From: Chrysochromulina tobinii
Taxonomy: Eukaryota > Haptophyta > Prymnesiales > Chrysochromulinaceae
Assembly (NCBI GenBank): GCA_001275005.1
Contig: JWZX01000413.1
Coordinates: 1-14,452, forward strand
Reading direction: 5' to 3'
Length of the DNA: 14,452 nucleotides
Shown: piece after piece, positions 8,101 through 14,177 of the stretch
Position numbering within the stretch: the stretch's first letter is position 1
Layout of the letters: each line of letters starts with the position of its first letter
Notes under the pieces: model-generated
What the model was told of the DNA's origin: nothing
What the model saw: only the letters and a program-made list of their open reading frames with translations
Databases searched by the model: none
Translations under genes and position numbers: made by a program

Positions 8101-8317
8101 GCACCTTCTTGGTGCCGCCGTGCGACGTGCCGGTCATGCCCGCCGCCTCCTCCGGGTCTAAGATATCGGAAGCGGACGGCACCGCCTGCAGCGTGCGGCG
8201 GAGCAACACCTTCTTGGAGTCCATCATGGGCGGCGGCGAGGGCGCCGCCGGGAAGCCCTGCTGCCGCCCGATGCTAAACTGCGCCGTGACGCCGAGCTCT
8301 GCCTCGAGAGGCTCCAT
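5117..8317 (-). CDS. MYCBP-associated protein (MYCBPAP) family protein with EF-hands
   Basis: Intronless, 1066 residues. The family is known from animals and ciliated protists and is linked to sperm and cilia, with reports placing it at the axonemal central apparatus; that location is inferred here. The diagnostic ASH-like beta-sandwich spans about 505-615: LGIDVTRHVFLSSVG, then VTMTNHGSTALYYEW, GVILPDTTLSVPFLFKPSKAG and VNLRGVGL. Upstream are a helical region (170-250) with the GGNRAWQITL patch and two canonical EF loops, DTDESGSVSKQE (411-422) and DLDGNGRIDCDE (447-458). Downstream come a proline run (665-677), two weaker EF loops lacking glycine at position 6 (763-774, 792-803) and an Ala/Glu/Lys-rich helix (945-1025). 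ATG 8317 is chosen because the frame upstream overlaps the divergent gene and makes no sense as protein. The animal family members I know lack these EF-hands. Confidence 0.8.
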   Translation of the reverse strand: MEPLEAELGVTAQFSIGRQQGFPAAPSPPPMMDSKKVLLRRTLQAVPSASDILDPEEAAGMTGTSHGGTKKVLLAHRIKPGQAIKLKAQNATATIKEDGPADLSSESMIGQPPQGPRFDREGMLMSFSVLGPSEEFLAQQQRATLSARPIPGAPPQAPIAPSFGATAHPRLEALEAAEETARLKNDLSMQRQTMAATRGEQFRRNWAMQMRNLERETGIPADKLMMARTAEYRKAIQQREVLEALRRRQHPYGGNRAWQITLRESGIFYEAIGNAANGLFCPFKQPDDAAALARAGALAAQPGEVLSLAALEAKIIEERLAAMAAAEALGPDEEDAHAHGELETGAVDVTSAPEGADGDDDYIDPESFDVINEAHMAEIARLRDKYNIEGAAPAHLTGDERTLWGIFKEIDTDESGSVSKQELYAAFAKMGLVASAAEMLRLFREGDLDGNGRIDCDEFITLGKKVDVFSGAAAAFAAKHGNTSGPKRKQARIAMRKGDGRGPRLGIDVTRHVFLSSVGTPVEKTVTMTNHGSTALYYEWVRAPVSTGLGSTTSVDAAAQFFVPKATGVILPDTTLSVPFLFKPSKAGMFTEDWILHLTPPIAEPTPPVNLRGVGLKVVESELAVRTLEQTMDERKTWQACKDVVLRDVINGVFAITLPESDYPFPPKPPPKPPPPPAANTYAGTPEAENIARRAAAWSTFHKSYATPQKLPEPIARAAYDDLASLSLDPAVASMASERPVTVPEGIDPQLAALLCQIFEAIDTDGNRMLDAVELRAVFGAEQGDAQFAWLDANADAVVSEEEFVRQQLAAYPEDLYSVEEIAEELEELLARARAACAGKLWWSGDVLELEERLGALGDAPLLQRLEAILHRAATTTPDLSRALRLRHAAAAQAQALCFEVNDEVARCRLLYGMPTVPLATTSAITRRGVPMSYCWETETYEPARDAAQIGAKARAERLAREREEHEAAEWEAAKAKMSKKDLKKALKKEAEEAVPKAAARAAADAEAAAARAAAEAAEAKRLADPAVQHEMAYAKAVEEAISAVVRSSLDAWVERAASIAKEPAL

Positions 8318-8482
8318 AAGTGCAACAGCCCACAACAAAGTGCACGATACGACGCGAAGTGTTCGAGTCCAGACGAGGGGTGGGAGAGGGAAGGGCCGAT
8401 ACCTAGTTCTTTGCCAAGGCTCTGTTTCCTGATTGGGTCGGAGTTCTCTTCGGCACGTGTCGCGAAGTCTCCGGAACACGCA
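8318..8482. promoter_or_regulatory. Divergent promoter region between two start codons
   Basis: Only 165 bp separate the start of the minus-strand MYCBPAP-family gene from the start of the plus-strand mitochondrial gene, so both promoters and 5'UTRs must lie here or overlap the genes. Visible motifs are ATTGG (inverted CCAAT) at 8432-8436 and the palindrome CACGTG at 8454-8459. No TATA box is evident. Their function is inferred from motif likeness only. Confidence 0.55.
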
Positions 8483-9826
8483 ATGCGACGATTGCTGCGC
8501 GCCACGCCGACCGCGCTGCCGCGCGCGCTGCTCGGCCAGCAGTCCTCGAGCGTGGCCTCGTCGCCGCTCACGACAGCCGCGCGCCTTCTCGCCACGTCCG
8601 CGACGCATGCGCTTCCGACGCGCAAGCAGCACTTCAAGGAGCACCTGCACAAGCTCCGCGAGCAGGACCCTGCCCGGTGGAGCGCGCGCGCGCTCTCGCG
8701 CCACTTTGGCGTGCCGCTCGAGAACATCGAGGCCATGCTCACGCTCCAGGCCCTCGAGGCCGAGCGCAAGGAGAGCGGCGGCGCCCTCGATGCCGAGCTC
8801 CTCGAGCTCGCCGATGACGCGGAGGAGTACCTCGAGTCGGAGTTTGCGGAGAGCGCGCCCGCGGCCGAGGAGCTGGCCAAGGGTGCAGGCGCCACCTTGG
8901 GTGCGAGCGAGACTCTCTACGATGACGACGCGCCGCCAAGCGTGACGCTCGAGCACATGAGTCTCGAGCACGAGCTGGCGCTCGTGGGCGCGGTCGTCGC
9001 TCGGTACAGCCAGGGTCGCGCGGCGCCGGGCGTGGGGCCGGCCGAGGCGCTGGGCGCCGCGCTGGGGGATGCGCTGCGCAGCCTCAGCCTTGACGAGCTG
9101 AGTGCTCTCGAGGAACAGGTACGCCCGCCTGGCCAAGCGCAGGGCGCCGTCGTGGGCGCGGCGGGCGCGGACGAGGCGGCTCAACGCGCGGCGATCCAAC
9201 GGTCGATGCTCTCGTCGCTGTGCGTCGACGTGCCCGCGCCACTCCTCGAGCCGGCCGCGGCCGGACAAGCCCCCCTGCGCCTCTCCGCCATGGCGCTGCC
9301 GCCGCTGCCGCCGCGGCGCGCTGGCGTTGCGCGGCCTCAGGCGGCTGCGCGTGGCGTAACGGTCGGAGACGGGATGGACGACGAGGCGGCGAAGGACGAG
9401 TTCTGGGTGGACAGCTCGAGGCCGAAGCCCGCTATGGCGCCAGTCCGCCGCGCGGTCTCCGACGACGTGATGGCCTCGCCGCTCCGCCGCCCGCACGGAT
9501 CTCCGACCGGAGATTGGGGGCAAGCGAGCACCGTCGAGGAGATGCACAGCGTGCGTGCGCCCCTCTTCGCGGACGAGCTCCAGTCCAATATCGAGGCACG
9601 AGCGCGCCGCCTTGCGCCGGACGCCCAGCACTGGCCGTACCGCAAGACGGGGCGCTTCCTATTCACAGAGCTCACACGCCACTCCAAGAAGGTCCCGATG
9701 GCGGCGCGCGTATGGGTGAGTGAGAAGGACGTGGGCACGCGTGAGCCGTCGGAGCGCGAGGGGCGCGCCGCCGCGGTCCGCGCGCAGCCGCCCATCCTGC
9801 AGCCGCGCATCAAGCGCAACATGTGA
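8483..9826 (+). CDS. Predicted mitochondrial protein, Bot1/mS45- or neugrin-like
   Basis: 447 residues, single exon. The N-terminus MRRLLRATPTALPRALLGQQ and the next 25 residues are rich in Arg, Ser, Ala and Leu with no acidic residue, a classic matrix-targeting presequence. A short helical module follows (62-95): DPARWSARALSRHFGVPLEN then IEAMLTLQALE. This pattern of a tryptophan, an LS-type helix and a valine-rich recognition-like helix resembles the conserved segment of the eukaryotic mitochondrial regulator Bot1 (mitoribosome protein mS45) and of neugrin, both tied to mitochondrial translation. The middle (100-300) is acidic then Ala/Pro-rich. The C-terminus has a basic, probably conserved block (384-405, KTGRFLFTEL) and ends RIKRNM. 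ATG 8483 is the first in the frame with A at -3. Family placement is tentative; mitochondrial location is more secure. Confidence 0.5.
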   Translation: MRRLLRATPTALPRALLGQQSSSVASSPLTTAARLLATSATHALPTRKQHFKEHLHKLREQDPARWSARALSRHFGVPLENIEAMLTLQALEAERKESGGALDAELLELADDAEEYLESEFAESAPAAEELAKGAGATLGASETLYDDDAPPSVTLEHMSLEHELALVGAVVARYSQGRAAPGVGPAEALGAALGDALRSLSLDELSALEEQVRPPGQAQGAVVGAAGADEAAQRAAIQRSMLSSLCVDVPAPLLEPAAAGQAPLRLSAMALPPLPPRRAGVARPQAAARGVTVGDGMDDEAAKDEFWVDSSRPKPAMAPVRRAVSDDVMASPLRRPHGSPTGDWGQASTVEEMHSVRAPLFADELQSNIEARARRLAPDAQHWPYRKTGRFLFTELTRHSKKVPMAARVWVSEKDVGTREPSEREGRAAAVRAQPPILQPRIKRNM

Positions 9827-10104
9827 GCTGCGCGCAGCAAATGGCAGCCAATGCCCCTCCATGTCGGAAGGCGCTGCCACACGATACTCAACACACACAC
9901 GCGAGTCAGGGGGTTTGGCTCCCGGGCCTGCACCCATGGGGGACAGCTGGCAGAGCTTTGGAGCTGTTCAGTTTTGCGGGAGGACAAACGCGGCGTTAAG
10001 AAAAAACGTTCGCCACGTGAAGATGCGTGTTGCGAAACGATCGACCTAAATGGACCCGCACCTCCATCCGCTCGATCAATCGTCCATCGACGCCCCCATC
10101 GACC
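9827..10104. other. Intergenic region before the coiled-coil gene
   Basis: 278 bp between tandem plus-strand genes, with no gene supported. CAGCCAATG at 9845-9853 matches the core of the element upstream of the channel and TraB genes. A CA-rich run (about 9890-9905) and an A-rich patch (9999-10008, TTAAGAAAAAACG) follow. The region should contain the 3'UTR of the mitochondrial gene and the promoter of the coiled-coil gene. Confidence 0.5.
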
Positions 10105-12339
10105 ATGACGACAGCGCAACATAAGGTGGCGGAAGACGCATCGCAGCGGTACCGCGAGACAGCCAAGATGGCCAACGAGAGGCTCGACAAGGTGCGGGTC
10201 ACTGCGGCCGCGCTGCCGCCGGCCGCGCAGGAGGCATTGGGCTCGCTGCAATGGGTCACGTGCATGCTGCTCAACACGGCGGAGGATGCGCTCAAGGCCA
10301 AGACCGCGCTCAACAAGGCGCACGAGCAGCATGCGGCCGATCAGCTCGAGGCTGCGACTATGCAGCTCGAGCAGGCGCATCAGACTATGGAGGCGGCACT
10401 CGCCGAGCGTGACAGCGTGCAAAAGGAGATGGCGACGCTGGGCAAGCGCATCCGCAAGGACGGGCTGACGGAGCGGCAGCGGCAGGCAAAGGACGCTGCT
10501 CGCATCCAGGCGCTCACTGAGCAGACCACCCAGCTTCAGGCCAACATCCGGCTCTCGGAGTCGGCGTGGGCCGAAGAGCGACGCGCCGAGCAGGCGGCGG
10601 CCGCGCAGCGCGAGCGCAACTTCCAGCAGGTGATCGTGAAGCTGCAGCAGGAGCTGGACGCGCTGCGCCACGGCGAAGCCACCAACCAGCAGCAGGCCGC
10701 GAGCGCGAGCGCGAGCGCCGACGCCGCCGAGGTCGAGGGCTACGCGCTGCGTGCGCGGGTGACCGAACTGCAGGAGCAATGTGACCACGGCGTCGCGCTC
10801 ATCGAACGACTCAAGACGCGGCTGCAGAAGAGCGAGAAGGAGAAGGATGTGGCCGAGAAGCGCGAGGCGGCGCTTAATTCGAAGCTCACGGGGCTCACCG
10901 AGCAGCTTCGCAACACAACGGCCGAGGCATCGGAGCTGAAGGAGTCCCTCAGGAGCGTGAAGATGAAGATGAAGGAGATGAAGGAAGCGAGGGAGGCGGA
11001 GGAGGCGAGGAAGCAGAAGGGAGGCGACCGGTACAAGGAGCGGTACGACGCGGAGGTGAAACTCCTCAAGTCCGAGCTCGATGACGCGCAGCTGAAGGCC
11101 AAGGAGGCTGAGGAGCTTGCTCATCAGGCTGATGAGCGGGCTCGCACTTCGGCAGTCGCCGCCCTCGGCGCGGCGCACAAGCTGCACGCAGCAGAGGCAG
11201 CTTGCAAGGCGGCTGTGCAGGCGGCCGAGGAGGCGAAAGCGGCGGCCGCGGCACGTGCGGCGGCGGCCGAGGCGCGCGCCCTCGAGGCCGAAGGTCAGCA
11301 GCAAGCAGCGACGGAGACGTCAAGGCGCTCGAGCGCCGGAGCGGTGGCGCTGCTGCGCGCGGCCCTGGCGGAGTCGCAGCGCAAGCTCGATGCGGTCCAG
11401 CGGCAGCTCGAGCTGACGCAACGCGAGCTGACCGAGCTGCGTGGGCAGCCGCCCTCGGTCGCCTCCGCCCTGTCCTCCGCGGCGAATGGCTCGCGGCCGC
11501 AGACGGCGCCCCCGGCGACATCGACGGCGCCGTCTTCGGCGCTCACCTCAGCGCTCTCGGATGCGCAACTCATGCCGCCGCCGCCGCCAAGGCCGCCGTC
11601 GGCGGCTGGCTCCGCGAACAGCAGCAGCAGCGGCGGTGGCGGATCGCTGCAGCAGGCGGCGGCGGCGGCGGCGCAAGCCCTCATGCGTGCGCCGGCTGCG
11701 GCGGCGCCGCTCGATGCGGATGGCGTGGCCGCGGCATTCAGCCTGATCGATGCCAACGGCGACGGCGTTCTCTCGCGTGCCGAGGTGATCAAGGCGTGCC
11801 GCGCGAGCGAGAGGGTACGCACCCTGCTCGGCCTGCCGAAGACGATCCGCCAAGAGGACGGCACACTCGACGCCTTCGAGGCGGTCTTCCAGCGACTCGA
11901 TGTCGACGACTCGAAGTCCATCACCCTCGACGAGTTTCGTCACTTTTTCGCCACGCGCCGTCCGGCGCAGCCGCCGCTGCAGCCCCTGTGCCCAGGCCAG
12001 CTACTGCTCGAGGGCGGTGCCTCGTATGGGGGTGGCGCGGCTTTGCCGACGCCGTTTGCGACGCCGAAGGTACAGTTCTCAGGCGTCACGCCGAACACCA
12101 CGCTTCGATTCGGCGGCGCGAGTGCCTCCACGACTGCGGCGCCGCCGACTGCGGCGCCGCCGACGGCGGCGGCGCCGGCGGCGACGGCGGCACAGCAGAC
12201 GCCCAGTAGCTTCCCAGCAGATGGGGACGATGCGCATAGCATTCGGGGGCTCGGCCGCATGCGCGCGTCCCTTCTCGACTCCCTTCGGGCGGAGCGCTCG
12301 AAACTCGAGCGCGAGCGCGCAATGCTCGGCCGCATGTGA
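10105..12339 (+). CDS. Coiled-coil protein with two C-terminal EF-hands
   Basis: 744 residues, single exon. ATG 10105 has A at -3 (GACCATGA) and is the first ATG in this frame; the open frame upstream begins only with GTG. Residues about 1-450 form long heptad-rich helices dominated by Ala, Glu, Lys, Gln and Arg, with a short break at 195-210 (an Ala-Ser run). A flexible Pro/Ala/Ser/Gly-rich spacer (450-545) leads to a canonical EF loop, DANGDGVLSRAE (549-560), and a second, DVDDSKSITLDE (599-610), with Lys in place of Gly at position 6. An Ala/Pro/Thr-rich tail (620-715) ends in a charged helix (RMRASLLDSLRAERSKL). The design suits a calcium-responsive scaffold of cytoskeleton, centrosome or flagellum, but I recognise no named family. 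Tail codons include a 15-bp duplication (12133-12147, 12148-12162). Confidence 0.75.
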   Translation: MTTAQHKVAEDASQRYRETAKMANERLDKVRVTAAALPPAAQEALGSLQWVTCMLLNTAEDALKAKTALNKAHEQHAADQLEAATMQLEQAHQTMEAALAERDSVQKEMATLGKRIRKDGLTERQRQAKDAARIQALTEQTTQLQANIRLSESAWAEERRAEQAAAAQRERNFQQVIVKLQQELDALRHGEATNQQQAASASASADAAEVEGYALRARVTELQEQCDHGVALIERLKTRLQKSEKEKDVAEKREAALNSKLTGLTEQLRNTTAEASELKESLRSVKMKMKEMKEAREAEEARKQKGGDRYKERYDAEVKLLKSELDDAQLKAKEAEELAHQADERARTSAVAALGAAHKLHAAEAACKAAVQAAEEAKAAAAARAAAAEARALEAEGQQQAATETSRRSSAGAVALLRAALAESQRKLDAVQRQLELTQRELTELRGQPPSVASALSSAANGSRPQTAPPATSTAPSSALTSALSDAQLMPPPPPRPPSAAGSANSSSSGGGGSLQQAAAAAAQALMRAPAAAAPLDADGVAAAFSLIDANGDGVLSRAEVIKACRASERVRTLLGLPKTIRQEDGTLDAFEAVFQRLDVDDSKSITLDEFRHFFATRRPAQPPLQPLCPGQLLLEGGASYGGGAALPTPFATPKVQFSGVTPNTTLRFGGASASTTAAPPTAAPPTAAAPAATAAQQTPSSFPADGDDAHSIRGLGRMRASLLDSLRAERSKLERERAMLGRM

Positions 12340-12350
12340 CGCGGCCGAGC
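12324..12350 (+). other. Perfect 10-bp stem-loop across the coiled-coil gene's stop codon
   Basis: GCTCGGCCGC (12324-12333) and GCGGCCGAGC (12341-12350) are exact reverse complements, separated by seven bases, ATGTGAC, that contain the TGA stop. All but two of the ten pairs are G-C. It is followed at once by CGGGCC-A-GGCCCG (12353-12365), a second near-palindrome. It could act in mRNA 3' processing or stability, or simply reflect GC-rich sequence. Confidence 0.7.
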
Positions 12351-12676
12351 TCGGGCCAGGCCCGGTCTGAGATGCAAACACCAGGCGGAGAGATGCAAGT
12401 GGAGATCTGCTGAATATGGACCAGACGGCCCCCGCAGTCGGATGTATGGCTAAGTTTATGGCATGGCTCAGAGGGTAAATTCGTGGTTGCGCGTCGTGTT
12501 GGCGTCTTCGCCGTCCACCGTGGATAACGCAAATGTATCGCAACTCGGGGACCGTCGCGCGCCGTCGCGGAAAAATGTTGAATCGCTCTCCTATGTCGGT
12601 ACCGTACCGTCGCGCTCTCCTCACCCCAATTCACAGCCAATGTGACTCGATGTTCACACACGTGGACGTCCGCGCT
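12340..12676. other. Intergenic region before the TraB gene
   Basis: 337 bp with no separate gene supported. The left end is palindromic and GC-rich; the middle (12400-12480) is AT-richer. The TraB frame is open from ATG 12533, but that stretch is arginine-rich, lacks targeting character and overlaps a non-coding element shared with the channel's 5' flank. It is therefore treated as 5'UTR and promoter. Confidence 0.5.
12629..12659 (+). promoter_or_regulatory. TCACAGCCA element upstream of the TraB gene
   Basis: The 15-mer ATTCACAGCCAATGT (12629-12643) is identical to 349-363. It is followed by ACTCGAT (12645-12651) and TTCACAC (12653-12659), matching the order at 445-477. It ends 18 bp before the chosen TraB start. 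The match lies outside coding DNA at the channel gene, which argues that it is also non-coding here. Confidence 0.45.
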
Positions 12677-13621
12677 ATGCTCTCATTAGTATCCCTAGCG
12701 GCGGCCATCACGCCGTTGTCAAGCCATAATTTTGGGCTATTTACTCGCATAGGCAATCCTCGGCGGTGCTCCACAATCAATGCTGTCGGGGCCGCTCCAG
12801 CAGCCGCTCCACAGGTGCTCTCCGTCTTTGATCCCAAGACTCGCACCAGGGTCGTGCTCGTCGGCACGATGCACTTCAACCCGCGCTCGATTGCGCTCGC
12901 ACGCGACGTGGTGAACGCCGAGGCCGTGAACGGCAAGCTGCGTGTGGTCGCCGTCGAGTCGTGCCCGACCCGCTGGAATGCGACACTGGAGGCTCAGCCA
13001 GCGGGCTCCGCGATGCGATGGATCTGCGATAACGAGATGCAGGCGGCCGCGGAGGCGGGCCAGGCGTTCCCCGACGTGAAGATCGAGCTTGTCGACCAGA
13101 CTATCGAGGAGACAGGCCGCCGCGTCGTTCAAATCGTCGCCCTCACGCTCGCCGAGCTCGTCACGTTTCGGTGGGACCGCATCGGGAGCGATCTCAGCAT
13201 GGCACTGGAGCACGTCAAGGGCGAGGCTGCGCTGAAGACGCTCGCGCCAACGGCACTGCTCGACCCACGGCTCCTCCTCGGCGCGCCCCTCTCCTTTGTG
13301 CGCTATCCGCTCTCCCTTGGCCTCAAGTCGCCGCTGCTCCTCGGCATCCTTAGTCTGATTGTGCTCGCGGCCAACCAGGACTTCGGCGCAGAGGATACCG
13401 CACTGGAGCTCGCCGGGTCTCTCGCGTTCGCAGCCTTCGAGACGATCGTGCTCGGGCGCGTCCTACTCGTCGCGCTGCTCGAGGAGCGCAACTACGTCCT
13501 CGCTCGCAACATCCGCAAGGCCGCCTTTGGCGCCAAGCCCGACGGGACCATTGTAGCGGTGCTTGGGATGGCGCATTTGAACGGTGTGGCAGCACTCCTT
13601 GAGAGCAGCCGCATCGTCTGA
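12677..13621 (+). CDS. TraB/PrgY/GumN-family protein
   Basis: 314 residues from ATG 12677. The hallmark motifs are present in order: VLVGTMHFNPRS (GTxH at 63-66) near the N-terminus, a glutamate strand VVAVES (90-95), EERNYVLARNI (269-279, the ERD-like motif) and VAVLGMAHLNGV (GxxH, 297-300). The fold relates to the Tiki/EreA/TraB metal-dependent hydrolase-like superfamily, but most eukaryotic members have no proven reaction. Two hydrophobic segments (219-232 and 245-268) suggest membrane attachment. The N-terminus MLSLVSLAAAITPLSS is hydrophobic, then basic and Ser/Thr-rich, as expected of a signal or bipartite organelle-targeting sequence. The start is chosen for that and for G at -3; in-frame ATGs at 12533, 12575, 12593 and 12650 would add up to 48 residues. 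The stop is part of a duplicated 26-bp sequence. Confidence 0.82.
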   Translation: MLSLVSLAAAITPLSSHNFGLFTRIGNPRRCSTINAVGAAPAAAPQVLSVFDPKTRTRVVLVGTMHFNPRSIALARDVVNAEAVNGKLRVVAVESCPTRWNATLEAQPAGSAMRWICDNEMQAAAEAGQAFPDVKIELVDQTIEETGRRVVQIVALTLAELVTFRWDRIGSDLSMALEHVKGEAALKTLAPTALLDPRLLLGAPLSFVRYPLSLGLKSPLLLGILSLIVLAANQDFGAEDTALELAGSLAFAAFETIVLGRVLLVALLEERNYVLARNIRKAAFGAKPDGTIVAVLGMAHLNGVAALLESSRIV

Positions 13622-13760
13622 AGAGGAGCTCTTCCTGCGTGCGGCTGTGAGAAGACGAGAGGTTCGCTCGTCAGGTCTGAAGAGGACCTCTTCCTGCGTG
13701 GGTCGTACGGGCTGTGAAGGGAGCAAAGGACCTCATCCTGCCCTCATCCTGCGTCGTAGG
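13616..13760. repeat. Imperfect tandem repeats starting at the TraB stop codon
   Basis: A 26-bp unit beginning GTCTGAAGAGGA occurs at 13616-13641 and 13675-13700 with one mismatch (G/C). A degenerate third part with AAGGACCTCATCCTGC follows at about 13726-13742, and CCTCATCCTGC is itself repeated at 13742-13752. Each full unit contains GAAGAG-3nt-CTCTTC, a small inverted repeat. The first unit includes the last sense codon and TGA of the TraB gene. Confidence 0.85.
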
Positions 13761-14177
13761 GCTGCGGGTCCGACTCATTCCCAAGGGAGGCGACGGCTCC
13801 ATGCTGGCTCGGTGGGGGACCGCGGCTCCCTACATGGTGCTGGTACTGCTGCCAGACTGCTCTCGCTCCGACTGCGCTGTTTAGAGGCATTCTCCATATT
13901 TCATGTGGCATTCTCCGCTCACACAGGCTCGGAGCGACTCTGCTGTACTTTACAGTCCCTCACGTTTGTGTGACATAGTTTCGCGCATGTACTGACAGTA
14001 ATTGCCGAGTTCCCAACTTGGAGCTTTGACACGACCTCGATTCATGTTTCCCACAGCAGAATTTGGGGAAGGCGATTTTTCAGCGCTGGGCTGAGCGTGG
14101 CGGCGCCAGTGGCGAAGCGTGGCGGCGCACAGCGAAGCGTGGCGGCGCACTGGTGTAGCGCTTCGTTCGTCGTCACG
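13622..14177. other. Intergenic region between the TraB gene and the terminal gene
   Basis: No gene or RNA gene is supported. It holds the duplicated units downstream of TraB, a direct repeat GGCATTCTCC (13886-13895, 13907-13916), a less GC-rich stretch (13870-14080) and the AGCGTGGCGGCGC repeats at 14094-14148. It should contain the TraB 3'UTR and the promoter of the gene at 14178. Confidence 0.5.
14094..14148. repeat. Three copies of AGCGTGGCGGCGC
   Basis: The 13-mer AGCGTGGCGGCGC is found at 14094-14106, 14116-14128 and 14136-14148. The latter two are preceded by GCGA. The array ends 30 bp before the start of the terminal gene, in its 5'UTR or proximal promoter. Confidence 0.85.

Noticed and set aside
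8318-9631. Upstream extension of the minus-strand MYCBPAP frame to 9631 (438 more codons)
   Set aside because: It is the exact antisense of the mitochondrial gene, is Arg/Leu/His-rich with no domain, and the family-like protein starts well at 8317.
10027-10104. 26-codon N-terminal extension of the coiled-coil protein
   Set aside because: It begins with GTG, which is not a normal nuclear start; ATG 10105 has a good context.
9337-11304. 655-codon open frame on the minus strand
   Set aside because: It lies antisense to the coiled-coil gene. Its Leu/Arg-rich sequence is the reverse reading of Glu/Lys/Ala/Gln heptad codons in GC-rich DNA.
11202-12209. 335-codon plus-strand frame inside the coiled-coil gene
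   Set aside because: Gly/Arg/Ala-rich frame-shifted shadow. The other frame encodes heptads and two EF-hands.
12533-12676. Using ATG 12533 as the TraB start
   Set aside because: The added 48 residues are Arg-rich without targeting character, and the DNA contains an element conserved with non-coding DNA at 349-477. Kept only as an alternative.
13730-13800. Possible tRNA gene around GGGTCCGACTC
   Set aside because: The T-arm-like segment lacks GTTCGA, and no matching A box, anticodon stem or acceptor pairing could be drawn.
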